DNA of 33,094 bases from a virus: positions 1 through 33,094 of IMG/VR virus record IMGVR_UViG_3300010885_022219, one strand, 5' to 3'. Below, piece after piece: positions 7,910-15,130 of this stretch (position 1 is the first letter of the stretch; each line of letters begins with the position of its first letter). The notes below the pieces were generated by a model that was not told the origin of the DNA, made no database searches, and saw only the letters and a list, made by a program, of their open reading frames with translations. The translations under genes were made by a program, and so were the position numbers.

Positions 7910-8570
7910 AATAGTTTCTATATCTTTGTTCTATCGAGAATTTGTGTTGCCTCGATTTTATGTAATTTTCTCTCAATAAATTATTGATAGCTTTTTGTGA
8001 AAGTCTTACGTTTTCTTTTTTGATTACTGAATTTATAGGTGTTTCGTCTTCTGGTCTTTGGTCGTCGTAATCATGATAGTCTTCGCAATCTTCTTTTTCG
8101 TAATCTTGACAATCTTGACAATCTTGTGCATCTTCGTCCGTTTCATCTTCTGAAGAATAATCATCTTCGGTTTGATCTTCGTGGTTATCTTCAGACTCAA
8201 AGTCATCTTCGTGATTATCTTCACCTTGTTCAGAGGGTAAACCTGAATCTACTCCAGACATTTCGCCTTCGCTTTCCATTCTAGCATCTGCGATAGAACT
8301 CTTTAATTGTGGTTCAAATTTACCATTTGTTACTTCTTGATCGTTTGCGATTCTGATGATATCTTCATCAGCAATATCATTAATATCAACATCATCACCC
8401 TTCTCTTTTCTTAAAATGTCAGAAATTTTATTGACTACATAGGTAGGAGAATTTCCAAGAGAAGTCCTTACGAATAGGTTTGTGATACGTTGTTTAAGCT
8501 CATCAGAATGAAGTCTCCCTTCATTTAAGATTGAACGATTAGCCCATCCGGGTCGATTTAAGATACTCAT
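7908..8570 (-). CDS. Acidic, low-complexity late protein (220 aa)
   Basis: Unrecognised protein with three parts. Residues 1-95 look folded and contain a short charged helix-forming stretch (SDELKQRITNLFVRTSLGNS). Residues about 95-170 are extremely acidic with short repeats (EDNHED twice, then QDCQDCQDY and EDYHDYDD), including three or four cysteines in DC pairs. The C-terminal 50 residues are basic (QKAINNLLRENYIKSRQHKF). A folded head, acidic linker and basic tail is seen in phage scaffold or internal head proteins, but this assignment is only an inference. An AATAAATA late motif ends 6 bases before the ATG on the minus strand, which supports late expression. It is divergent from the glycosyltransferase at 8616. 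Confidence 0.7.
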   Translation of the reverse strand: MSILNRPGWANRSILNEGRLHSDELKQRITNLFVRTSLGNSPTYVVNKISDILRKEKGDDVDINDIADEDIIRIANDQEVTNGKFEPQLKSSIADARMESEGEMSGVDSGLPSEQGEDNHEDDFESEDNHEDQTEDDYSSEDETDEDAQDCQDCQDYEKEDCEDYHDYDDQRPEDETPINSVIKKENVRLSQKAINNLLRENYIKSRQHKFSIEQRYRNY

Positions 8571-8576
8571 ATTATA

Positions 8577-8584
8577 TATTTATT
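8577..8584 (-). promoter_or_regulatory. Late promoter motif AATAAATA of the acidic protein gene
   Basis: Minus strand AATAAATA, 6 bases (tataat) before the ATG at 8570. It is divergent from the TATAAATT motif at 8603-8610. Confidence 0.5.
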
Positions 8585-8602
8585 GATTTTTTTAAAAATT
8601 AA

Positions 8603-8610
8603 TATAAATT
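8603..8610 (+). promoter_or_regulatory. Late promoter motif TATAAATT of the 8616 glycosyltransferase
   Basis: TATAAATT differs from the T4 late consensus at the last base and ends 5 bases (tttag) before the ATG at 8616. There is no ribosome-binding site. Confidence 0.5.
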
Positions 8611-8615
8611 TTTAG

Positions 8616-9302
8616 ATGAATCCCAAAGTAATTATAGTATCTTGTACAAGAAAGTTAGAAATCGAAGCAAATAGTCTACCTTTATATCGTTCTTGGAAAG
8701 ATGGATTAAACACCCCAACATATAAATTGGATATTACTTGGGAAAATACTGATGGAATGCCTAAAGTTTACAATAGAAAAATTGAAGAATATAAAAACTC
8801 TGGAGCAGAATTTGTGGTTTGTGTGCATGATGATGTGTATATTGACGATTTAAAGTTATACGAAAAATTAAAAATGGGATATTCTTTAGGTTATAACATC
8901 ATAGGTTTAGCAGGAGGATTAAATCCAAGGTTGACAAATCCTGCTTTGTGGCATATAATGACGGAAAGAAATCAACAAAGAGGTGAAGTTTCCCATCCAG
9001 CAGGAAGTCAAAATCAAACGATGACGACAGCTTTTGGTCCTACTCCTTCTAGGGTTGCTATTGCAGACGGTTTATTTCTAGGGATTCATTTAGAATCCGT
9101 AAGCAAAACTAAATGGAAGTTTAATGAAAATTACACATTCCATCATTATGATATTTCTAGTTGTATTGACGCAAATCGTGAAAAATTAAAAATTGGTGTC
9201 TATCCAATTCACGTTATCCATAGTTCACCCGGATTACTTTCTGTTCACGAAAAAGCATGGGCAGACAGTAATGAATTATTCTTAAAAGAATATCAACAGT
9301 AG
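8616..9302 (+). CDS. GT-A-type glycosyltransferase
   Basis: A 228-residue protein with features of a small GT-A glycosyltransferase of the Glyco_tranf_2_5 type (family call from memory). The N-terminal strand is KVIIVSCTRK; the metal/nucleotide-sugar site is probably VCVHDDVYIDD (H71, D72, D73). Further conserved-looking pieces are ADGLFLGI and the C-terminal FHHYDISSCIDANREKLKIG followed by VYPIHVIHSS, where the histidines may be catalytic or metal-binding. It could modify virion, DNA or host-surface glycans; the substrate cannot be inferred. A late-type motif lies 5 bases before the ATG, so it may act late, perhaps on virion proteins. It is the second glycosyltransferase in this window and is unrelated in fold to the one at 805. 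Confidence 0.75.
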   Translation: MNPKVIIVSCTRKLEIEANSLPLYRSWKDGLNTPTYKLDITWENTDGMPKVYNRKIEEYKNSGAEFVVCVHDDVYIDDLKLYEKLKMGYSLGYNIIGLAGGLNPRLTNPALWHIMTERNQQRGEVSHPAGSQNQTMTTAFGPTPSRVAIADGLFLGIHLESVSKTKWKFNENYTFHHYDISSCIDANREKLKIGVYPIHVIHSSPGLLSVHEKAWADSNELFLKEYQQ

Positions 9303-9333
9303 ATTATTAATATAAAATGGATAATTATTAATA

Positions 9334-9735
9334 ATGGAATTAGAAATAGATAAAGCGGAAAATGAACACATGTTTTTATGTTTTTGTAGTTTAGTTTGTA
9401 TTACTCACAATAAAAAATTAAATTTACCAAATATTTTTTTGTTAGTATTAAAATGTGACAACTACAAATCCGTTTTAAAATCTCTATTATCAATAGATAA
9501 CGATTACGACTTATTCAAATACTTTATCGATTACGATTATACAATTTCAAAAAGCAAATACATTTCAAAATATTTAAATTCTAATCATGGAACAAAAATT
9601 AAAAAAAGTATATACGGATTTACAGAAAAAAATATACAACGAGTACCTAAAAGAATCAAGAAAATCAAAAAACCTGCCGTACAAAATAAGAAAGGACTTC
9701 ACAAAAATGAATCAGACAAATCAAATTTGTCTTGA
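9334..9735 (+). CDS. Unknown small protein overlapping the next gene (133 aa)
   Basis: An unrecognised ORF beginning MELEIDKAENEHMFLCFCSL. Residues 1-84 are rich in Leu, Tyr and Asp and look like a folded domain. The last 50 residues (highly lysine-rich) overlap the next gene in another frame by 149 bases and may be coded only incidentally. A weak TGG-ATAATT element ends 7 bases before the ATG, with no good -35 and no ribosome-binding site. The gene may be real with an unusually long overlap, or the two frames may be joined by a frameshift or sequencing error. Confidence 0.5.
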   Translation: MELEIDKAENEHMFLCFCSLVCITHNKKLNLPNIFLLVLKCDNYKSVLKSLLSIDNDYDLFKYFIDYDYTISKSKYISKYLNSNHGTKIKKSIYGFTEKNIQRVPKRIKKIKKPAVQNKKGLHKNESDKSNLS

Positions 9736-9904
9736 AAGACTCTCAAATCTGTTCGAAAAACATAAAGAAATAAACATTACAGATTTTTTTAGAGCACCCT
9801 ACTCTGTCTACTCTAACGAAGAGACTTTCGATCTGAAATTTTACACATCACAAAAGGCGATCCTTGTTTACAAAATCTTCGTGGAATCAAAAAAAGACGC
9901 TTGA
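9587..9904 (+). CDS. Conserved phage protein of unknown function, RKDF-type (105 aa)
   Basis: A 105-residue protein with the series NEYLKESRKSKNLPYKIRKD, then LSNLFEKHKEINITDFFRAP, then FDLKFYTSQKAILVYKIF. This series (Y..YL..SR...N.P.K.RKDF, then FF..P, then YFDLKFY..QKAI..Y) matches, from memory, a protein family found in many T4-like and other large phages, with no known function. The family-like part begins inside the overlap with the previous ORF, which suggests this frame is the real one in 9587-9735. No ribosome-binding site precedes the ATG. The ssb promoter overlaps its stop codon. Confidence 0.65.
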   Translation: MEQKLKKVYTDLQKKIYNEYLKESRKSKNLPYKIRKDFTKMNQTNQICLERLSNLFEKHKEINITDFFRAPYSVYSNEETFDLKFYTSQKAILVYKIFVESKKDA

Positions 9905-9929
9905 CTTCGACTTTACAGTATGGTATCAT
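9901..9929 (+). promoter_or_regulatory. Extended -10 sigma70-type promoter of ssb
   Basis: TTGACT (9901-9906), 17-base spacer ending in TGG, and TATCAT (9924-9929). Unlike the other promoters of this class it lies 41 bases before the start codon, so ssb should have a leader of about 35 bases. Confidence 0.75.
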
Positions 9930-9970
9930 GCTACCTCAATTAAATTCAACAACTAACTAAAATACTAAAT

Positions 9971-10822
9971 ATGATTACAGCATCAATGTTTAACTCAATC
10001 AAAGAAGCTCTTGCCAAGAGCGAATCCTCATCGTCAAATTCACTTTACAAGGAAATTTTGAAGTTCAAAGAAGGTAATACTTATGTTCTTCGTCTTTTAC
10101 CAAATCTAAAAGAACCCAGTAAGACTTTTTATCATTTCTTCTCTCACGGTTGGAATAGCTTTTCTACAGGGCAGTATGTTTCTGCTCTTAGCTTACAGAC
10201 AATCGGTCAACCTGATCCAATTGGTAGAGAACGCTATCGTCTTTCTAAGACTGGTACGGATGAAGAGAAGAAGAAGGTTGCAGATGTAAAATGGCAAGAA
10301 CAATGGTATGTAAACGTTTATGTTGTGGATGATCCCGTCAATCCATCAAACAACGGAACTGTAAAAATCTTCCGCTATGGAAAGAAGTTAGATCAAAAGA
10401 TCACTTCTGCTATTAGTGGAGATGATTCTGATGAGTTTGGCGTAAAAGTTTTTGATTTGTCTCCTGCTGGAGTGAATTTTAAACTGAAGGTTGAAAAGAA
10501 TCAAGGAGGATTTATTTCTTACGATGCGAGTAGATTTACATCTCCAGTAGATCTAAACCTTTCCAAGGAAAAGCAAACAGAAATCTTAGAATCTATCCAT
10601 GATTTAACTGCTGTTAATACACTAAAGTCGGAGCAAGAGCTTCTTGATATGTGGAATACACATTTCTTGTGCAAGGAAAACACTTCTACTCCTACAAGTC
10701 AAGCTAGTACAGTTTCTACACCAGAAACACCAAAAGCTGCCTCTAAAACAGAGGATAAAGCAGACGATTCGGAGATTTCCGATGAAATGATAGCAGATTT
10801 GCTAAAAGGTCTAGAAAATTAA
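9971..10822 (+). CDS. 32: Single-stranded DNA-binding protein (T4 gp32-like)
   Basis: Coats ssDNA at the replication fork and organises replication, recombination and repair. The 283-residue protein has the gp32 plan: a basic N-terminal cooperativity region, an OB core with LYKEILKFKEGNTYVLRLLP and TFYHFFSHGWNSFSTGQY, the stretch WYVNVYVVDDPVNPSNNGTV followed by KIFRYG, a Ser/Thr/Pro linker (about residues 235-262) and an acidic C-terminal tail ending ISDEMIADLLKGLEN that would contact partner proteins. The zinc-binding cysteines of T4 gp32 are absent: the core has no CxxC pair, although the first histidine (FSHGW) remains. It has a leader of about 35 bases, unlike its neighbours, and a strong terminator downstream. 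Confidence 0.93.
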   Translation: MITASMFNSIKEALAKSESSSSNSLYKEILKFKEGNTYVLRLLPNLKEPSKTFYHFFSHGWNSFSTGQYVSALSLQTIGQPDPIGRERYRLSKTGTDEEKKKVADVKWQEQWYVNVYVVDDPVNPSNNGTVKIFRYGKKLDQKITSAISGDDSDEFGVKVFDLSPAGVNFKLKVEKNQGGFISYDASRFTSPVDLNLSKEKQTEILESIHDLTAVNTLKSEQELLDMWNTHFLCKENTSTPTSQASTVSTPETPKAASKTEDKADDSEISDEMIADLLKGLEN

Positions 10823-10842
10823 ATCTTAAATAATTAAGAATA

Positions 10843-10877
10843 AAAAACCCTGAGTATAGAAAACTCAGGGTTTTTTT
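10843..10877 (+). terminator. Intrinsic terminator after ssb
   Basis: Stem ccctgag/ctcaggg (10848-10854 with 10864-10870), flanked by an A run and seven T. It separates ssb from the clamp cluster. Confidence 0.9.
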
Positions 10878-10889
10878 ATAACTAATAAT

Positions 10890-11348
10890 ATGTCTGAAGA
10901 ATACTTTTTACAAGAAAATCACGAAATCCACCCGCAAGAATTAAAAGATATTTTAACTGGTTTTTTGGGTCAAACATACGGAGAAATTTCAAAGTATGAT
11001 GCAAATATCGTTTCGGAAAATCCTTTTCTTTCTCCTAAGAAAAGAGAATTTCAGATGGTAGCCGAAAAGGTTTTACAAGAAGCCGTACCTTCTACACAAA
11101 GAACAAAACAAATACCAGTATCAAATCATCCCGTTCATATTCCGCAACCTTACATTCCACAACCACAAAATTTTCAACCAGTCGATAATTCTCAATTAGA
11201 ATTTAATTTTGATAACAGCATAACAGCAATTACTATTAATAATAGATTAAATGATATAGAAAAGCTTTTAAAAAAGCTCGACAAAACAGTATCATCTATG
11301 GTAGAATATTTGTCAAAGTATGAAGCTAATAATAAAGAACAAATTTAA
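10890..11348 (+). CDS. Unknown protein with C-terminal coiled coil (152 aa)
   Basis: An unrecognised 152-residue protein. It has an N-terminal charged region (residues 1-70), a Pro/Gln-rich linker (about 86-107, with PQPYIPQPQNFQP), and a C-terminal heptad-rich segment (RLNDIEKLLKKLDKTVSSMV) that should form a coiled coil. This arrangement suggests an adaptor or oligomerising protein, but no function can be given. It begins 13 bases after the ssb terminator with no clear ribosome-binding site, and its end overlaps the sliding clamp gene by 29 bases. The clamp promoter therefore lies inside its coding sequence. Confidence 0.65.
   Translation: MSEEYFLQENHEIHPQELKDILTGFLGQTYGEISKYDANIVSENPFLSPKKREFQMVAEKVLQEAVPSTQRTKQIPVSNHPVHIPQPYIPQPQNFQPVDNSQLEFNFDNSITAITINNRLNDIEKLLKKLDKTVSSMVEYLSKYEANNKEQI
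11278..11307 (+). promoter_or_regulatory. Extended -10 promoter of the sliding clamp inside the upstream gene
   Basis: TCGACA (11278-11283), 18-base spacer ending in TGG, and TAGAAT (11302-11307), 12 bases before the ATG at 11320. The TGG and distance match the other replication promoters, though both hexamers are weaker. Confidence 0.5.
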
Positions 11349-12060
11349 TTTTTTACAAAAATTCCTAATTCCCATCTCTAGAATTAACGATATCTGCTCA
11401 TTAAAAGTAGAAAATGGTTCATTGTATACAATGACCAGAACTATTGACAGCATGTTTGCTCTGTATGCATCTTGCGATGATGTAGAAATAGTTGATTATA
11501 CTTCAGATAAAAATCTTAATTTTTCTGATATTAAGAAATTTATTAAAGCTTTTGAATGTACTGAAGGAGAAACTATAGAACTTATTTTGAATGAAAATAA
11601 TGTTGAATATAAATCTCCTAATTTAAAATTCAAAATCCATTTAATAAATGATAATCTAATTAAGGTTCCAAATTATAATTTGGAAAAAATTAATAGTTTA
11701 GAATATAATTTGACAACTAAAATATTATCGAGTTCGATCTTATCTTTTATAAAGAGCAGCACATTCATCACTGATAGCAATAAGATTTATATTAGAACTG
11801 AAAACGATAACCTGATGGGTGAACTATGCGATAAAACTAGAAGTAATATTGATACTTTTACATCAAGATTATCTGATTCATATAATGGAGAAGAAACATC
11901 CAAGGATATTATTTTGAGTTTTGACATTTTTAGGATCATTTCTGCACTTAAAGTCGAAGAAATTGATTTCAAAATGAATACAAAACAAGGTTTTGTTGCT
12001 TTTGAGTTCTCTGAAGATAAATATAAGTTGAAATATGTAGCAACAACCATGATTTCATAA
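11320..12060 (+). CDS. 45: Sliding clamp (T4 gp45-like)
   Basis: DNA polymerase processivity clamp, which in T4 also activates late transcription. The 246-residue length (T4 228) and the layout MKLIIKNKFNFLQKFLIPIS then SLYTMTRTIDSMFALYASCD match the gp45 opening (short helix, first beta strand, ligand-binding region). The C-terminal end FEFSEDKYKLKYVATTMIS is a typical closing beta strand and tail. Overall identity looks low, so the call rests on fold-like pattern and on context among replication genes. The ATG at 11320 overlaps the preceding gene by 29 bases; the promoter inside that gene supports this start. If this phage has T4-type late transcription, the clamp would link replication to the late motifs described here. 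Confidence 0.8.
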   Translation: MKLIIKNKFNFLQKFLIPISRINDICSLKVENGSLYTMTRTIDSMFALYASCDDVEIVDYTSDKNLNFSDIKKFIKAFECTEGETIELILNENNVEYKSPNLKFKIHLINDNLIKVPNYNLEKINSLEYNLTTKILSSSILSFIKSSTFITDSNKIYIRTENDNLMGELCDKTRSNIDTFTSRLSDSYNGEETSKDIILSFDIFRIISALKVEEIDFKMNTKQGFVAFEFSEDKYKLKYVATTMIS

Positions 12061-12061
12061 T

Positions 12062-12424
12062 ATGACTTTAAATAAAAGACAACAGAATAAGATTAAAACT
12101 CCGGGTTATTTTATTAAAAGGTTAAGAGATTGTAAATTTGGTGTATTGCGTGTATTTCAACAATACGGAATTCACGATCATAGAAGATGGACGGTATTGA
12201 TTGATCCGGGCGGTTGCTCTATTTTTGTAACTTGTTATAATAATAGAAGTTTCAATGACGATATCATGTTCGAATTTAATGATGGTGGAAATTATTTTCC
12301 CAAAAACTTCTCAATAAGTACAGAATCTATCGAGGTTATTGTACAAGTTTTGATTGATAAGGGAGTTCCTGTTTTGGAAAAAAACAACACCTTTTTTAAA
12401 GAAAAACAAAATGACTCAAAATAG
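12062..12424 (+). CDS. Conserved hypothetical protein downstream of clamp (120 aa)
   Basis: A 120-residue basic protein. The central part (GYFIKRLRDCKFGVLRVFQQ, then YGIHDHRRWTVLIDPGGCSI) has many conserved-looking residues (Gly, Arg, Trp, Asp) and the C-terminal half has FEFNDGGNYFPKNFSI. From memory this resembles a short protein seen near replication genes in T4-like phages of marine bacteria, function unknown. The start follows the clamp stop by one base, with no ribosome-binding site, so translation is probably coupled. It overlaps the next gene by 14 bases. Confidence 0.65.
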   Translation: MTLNKRQQNKIKTPGYFIKRLRDCKFGVLRVFQQYGIHDHRRWTVLIDPGGCSIFVTCYNNRSFNDDIMFEFNDGGNYFPKNFSISTESIEVIVQVLIDKGVPVLEKNNTFFKEKQNDSK

Positions 12425-12764
12425 TGATGAAGACCCTATAGTTCCAAAAAAGAAACGTAATCTTTCTAAGAAACCTTTAAAGAAAGATATCGGATCGTCG
12501 CCCATTTCTTCAGATCAAATTCAAAAGCTTTTAAAAGAAGCTTTGATAAAAAACATGAAGGAAAAACATAAAGAAAGCGAATTGGAAGTAGATGCGTTGA
12601 TATCAACTATGGAAGAATTTTTGAGATCTTTTATTGTAATAGGATATAGTATGAATAATGAACCGATTGTTGTAACTAATGCTAAATCTCAATTAGATGC
12701 AGATGCATTATATACGGCACTTTCAAGATTATTTTTTTCGTTGAATGGTGGAGGGCCAATGTAA
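12411..12764 (+). CDS. Unknown basic/helical protein (117 aa)
   Basis: An unrecognised 117-residue protein. The N-terminal 35 residues are lysine-rich (VPKKKRNLSKKPLKKD), followed by helical segments (SSDQIQKLLKEALIKNMKEK). The C-terminal half (LRSFIVIGYSMNNEPIVVTN) looks like beta strands and ends LNGGGPM. The start is the ATG at 12411; an upstream ATG at 12354 would overlap the previous gene much more. It shares the junction TAATG with the next gene, so the genes 12062-13030 are probably co-translated. Confidence 0.6.
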   Translation: MTQNSDEDPIVPKKKRNLSKKPLKKDIGSSPISSDQIQKLLKEALIKNMKEKHKESELEVDALISTMEEFLRSFIVIGYSMNNEPIVVTNAKSQLDADALYTALSRLFFSLNGGGPM

Positions 12765-13030
12765 TGAGTACTAAACCACATCCATTAATTGGTCATTCAT
12801 ATTCCGTGACTGGTGGAACATACATAGGCGAGATGTTCGTCTATATAGAAGAGTCTCCAAACGAATTTCATTTTATTTCTGTTCCTAAAAATATTAACAG
12901 AAATGTTCCAAAAGATAAATTTTATTTTGGTTTAGAAAATGGAATTTTGGAGCATGTTCTGAAAATAGAACCTAAAGTGTTTAAATTGTTGAGTAAACAA
13001 TATACTTTTAACCTTAACAACGCTAAATAG
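12764..13030 (+). CDS. Unknown small protein (88 aa)
   Basis: An unrecognised 88-residue protein. The pattern HPLIGHSYSVTGGTYIGEMF, then VYIEESPNEFHFISVPKN suggests a compact beta-rich fold, and the C-terminal half is charged and helical. It is joined to the previous gene by a one-base TAATG overlap. A late motif CTAAATA covers its last codons and drives the next gene. Confidence 0.6.
   Translation: MSTKPHPLIGHSYSVTGGTYIGEMFVYIEESPNEFHFISVPKNINRNVPKDKFYFGLENGILEHVLKIEPKVFKLLSKQYTFNLNNAK
13023..13029 (+). promoter_or_regulatory. Late promoter motif CTAAATA of the 13035 gene
   Basis: CTAAATA, 5 bases (gtatt) before the ATG at 13035. It overlaps the end of the preceding gene and is isolated within the replication cluster. 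Confidence 0.6.
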
Positions 13031-13034
13031 TATT

Positions 13035-13238
13035 ATGGAAATAGTAAGACCTGTTAGAATTACATCACCAATTAGTGGACAACCAGTAGAACCAAGAATC
13101 ATTGAACGTAGGTATGGTGATAAGATTTATGTAGAAGCTCATTGGATTGATCCAAGTAGTGGTGCCTTTATTCGTAAGGGCATGGTTAAAATTTTAGACG
13201 CAGTTTCTAAAGAAGATATCACATCATCTTGCAGATAA
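13035..13238 (+). CDS. Small late protein, zinc-free beta-rich (67 aa)
   Basis: An unrecognised 67-residue protein: it begins MEIVRPVRITSPISGQPVEP, continues with ERRYGDKIYVEAHWIDP and ends with SGAFIRKGMVKI. The sequence looks like a small beta domain. A CTAAATA motif 5 bases before the ATG marks it as late, although it lies between replication genes; it may be a virion or assembly protein. Four bases separate its stop from the -35 of the primase promoter. Confidence 0.6.
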   Translation: MEIVRPVRITSPISGQPVEPRIIERRYGDKIYVEAHWIDPSSGAFIRKGMVKILDAVSKEDITSSCR

Positions 13239-13241
13239 ACC

Positions 13242-13269
13242 TTGTGTTTTGTAAAAAATCTGGTACAAT
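13242..13269 (+). promoter_or_regulatory. Extended -10 promoter of primase
   Basis: TTGTGT (13242-13247), 16-base spacer ending in TGG, and TACAAT (13264-13269), followed by 8 bases (cacaatct) and a GTG at 13278. The distance is the same as for the polymerase and uvsX genes and selects the GTG as start. Confidence 0.7.
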
Positions 13270-13277
13270 CACAATCT

Positions 13278-14267
13278 GTGAAGACCGTACCAGAAGATTA
13301 TGTTGTAGTTAAATTTTTTCAGTACGTAGGTGCTCCAGAAAAAAATAAATACAATAATACCTACCAAGGATCTTGTCCTATGTGCAGGGAAGGATCTTCT
13401 TGGTTAAGAAAACGCAGATTCTATTATCTGCCTAAATTAAATAGAGTATTCTGCCACAATTGTGGCTATAATAAATCTCCATTGTCTTGGATAATGGAGA
13501 TTTCTTGTTGTAGTTTGACCCAAATTCTTTCGGAGTTAAACGAAACATCTTCAGAACTTAAATTGGAAGAAGATAAAAGGCAAGAAATTAAGGTAGAAAC
13601 TCTACCTAAAGATTGTATAAATTTATTTGATGAAAGTCAATTACAATATTATAAACACAATAAAATTGTAAAACTTGCCTTAACTTTTATGCGTGGTCGA
13701 TTACTAGACACTGCTGTAAATCGCCCAGAAGCACTATTCTTGTCTCTTGACGATAGAATCCATAAGAATAGATTGATACTTCCGTTTTATGATGATAATA
13801 ATAAAATAGTTTATTATCAATCAAGGACTATTCTGGAAGCAGATATGATGTGTAAACCCAAATATCTATCTAAATTTAATAGCGAAAAGACTATATTTAA
13901 TATTAATAAAATAAATTCAGAATTAGATACAATTTATATTTTTGAAGGCCCAATAAATTCTTGTTTTATTAAGAATGGAGTTGCTGTCGGAGGAATACAA
14001 GAAAATTCTTATCAAATGTTCACTTGTAAACAAAAAGAACAAATCGACAAATTTCCTTTCCACAAAAAAATATGGATTTTAGATTCTCAATGGAAAGATA
14101 AAGCCGCTTTCAATAAAACTAAAAAGCTTTTAGAATTAAAGGAAAACGTTTTTATTTGGCCTAAAAAATTAGGCGAAAAATATAAAGACTTTAATGATAT
14201 AGCTATTGCTATTAAATGCAATCAAATATCACCAGAATATATAAAAGATAATTGTTCTAAAAAATAA
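13278..14267 (+). CDS. 61: DNA primase (T4 gp61-like)
   Basis: Synthesises RNA primers for lagging-strand replication together with a gp41-type helicase (not in this window). The 329-residue protein has an N-terminal zinc ribbon (C33, C36, C59, C62, as CPMC and CHNCG) and a Toprim-like C-terminal half with TIYIFEGPINSCF (catalytic E). The second Toprim element reads WILDSQWKDKA rather than the usual DxD, so the second aspartate is shifted or lost. The GTG at 13278 is chosen because it is 8 bases after a strong -10; an upstream TTG at 13242 would lie at the -35. The gene ends exactly where the leftward nuclease gene ends on the opposite strand. Confidence 0.88.
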   Translation: MKTVPEDYVVVKFFQYVGAPEKNKYNNTYQGSCPMCREGSSWLRKRRFYYLPKLNRVFCHNCGYNKSPLSWIMEISCCSLTQILSELNETSSELKLEEDKRQEIKVETLPKDCINLFDESQLQYYKHNKIVKLALTFMRGRLLDTAVNRPEALFLSLDDRIHKNRLILPFYDDNNKIVYYQSRTILEADMMCKPKYLSKFNSEKTIFNINKINSELDTIYIFEGPINSCFIKNGVAVGGIQENSYQMFTCKQKEQIDKFPFHKKIWILDSQWKDKAAFNKTKKLLELKENVFIWPKKLGEKYKDFNDIAIAIKCNQISPEYIKDNCSKK

Positions 14268-15125
14268 TTATATATTATATAAATGTTTTTTCCCATTATT
14301 AGAAAAAACTATAATTAAATGTTTATATCCAGCATCAAATGATGCTTTTTGTTTTATTAAATTTATTTCTTTGTTATTATTAAATGTGTATTCGCATTTA
14401 ATTTCAACTAAAAGATTTATTTTTGGTATAAAAATATCGGGAAAATATATTCTTCGTGATTTATAAAAATATTTAATTTTTGGTAAATCATGACATCTTC
14501 CTGCTTTTATATCATTTATTTTGATATCTGAATAATTTTGTAATATATACTTAATTCCTTGTTCTTCGTATCCTTGTAATCTATCAAATGTTATTTCGTT
14601 TATAGTACACGTTTTGTATTTATATCTATTTAAATTAGATTTTTCGAAAATTTCTGAATGCTGCATTGGGTTAGTAACACCAAATTTTTTTATATTACTT
14701 TCAATAACTTTTTGTTTTGTATATGAATTATTTTGAGATTCTGTATTAGATCTTATTTTTATATTATTCTTTCTAAGAATATTTAATATAGTTCTATGTG
14801 TTACCGAATATTTTAAACCCATTTCCACACAACCTTTTCCGTTTTTATATTCTTCTATAATTAAATTTATTATAGATTCATCTTTTATTTTTGCTTTGGA
14901 TTTTCCAAATTTTTTATTATAAACGTTAGTATTTCTAGCTTCTTTTGGATTCCTAATATAAATTTTGTTTTTTACTAGAATTTTTTTAATAGCATTTTGT
15001 GATGCTGAATATTCTATAGACAATGTTTTAATACCATAACCTTCTATATATTTAGATATAATAGTAGTTTCTTTATCTTTTAAAGCGGGGTTATTAGATT
15101 TATAAATTATATTTATATTATTCAC
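14268..15125 (-). CDS. Free-standing homing endonuclease-like protein, PD-(D/E)xK type with two HTH
   Basis: A 285-residue protein, probably a selfish nuclease gene. Two similar N-terminal blocks (about residues 22-57 and 84-125) look like helix-turn-helix repeats that bind DNA. A linker (KFGVTNPMQHSEIF) typical of phage endonucleases follows. The C-terminal domain has QGYEEQGIKYIL (E187), YFPDIFIP (D230) and LLVEIKCEYT (E241, K243), which fit a PD-(D/E)xK nuclease fold, then QKASFDAGYKHLIIVF. The start is a GTG at 15125. It is inserted in opposite orientation directly after primase and its base composition looks more AT-rich than its neighbours. The family call rests on motif pattern only; no GIY-YIG or LAGLIDADG motif is present. 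Confidence 0.75.
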   Translation of the reverse strand: MNNINIIYKSNNPALKDKETTIISKYIEGYGIKTLSIEYSASQNAIKKILVKNKIYIRNPKEARNTNVYNKKFGKSKAKIKDESIINLIIEEYKNGKGCVEMGLKYSVTHRTILNILRKNNIKIRSNTESQNNSYTKQKVIESNIKKFGVTNPMQHSEIFEKSNLNRYKYKTCTINEITFDRLQGYEEQGIKYILQNYSDIKINDIKAGRCHDLPKIKYFYKSRRIYFPDIFIPKINLLVEIKCEYTFNNNKEINLIKQKASFDAGYKHLIIVFSNNGKKHLYNI

Positions 15126-15130
15126 ATAAA

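Noticed and set aside
8102-8128. Three-copy 9-base tandem repeat (aatcttgac) as a possible iteron or operator
   Set aside because: It lies inside the acidic gene and simply encodes the QDCQDCQDY repeat.
8033-8284. ORFs in other frames of the acidic protein gene at 7908-8570
   Set aside because: Their composition follows from the acidic repeat codons; no start signal or family-like pattern is visible.
9965-9971. CTAAATA overlapping the ssb ATG as a late promoter of ssb
   Set aside because: It overlaps the start codon, so transcription from it would miss the ATG at 9971; the sigma70-type promoter at 9901-9929 explains expression.
13242-13277. TTG at 13242 as primase start
   Set aside because: It coincides with the -35 hexamer of the promoter; the GTG at 13278 is 8 bases after the -10.
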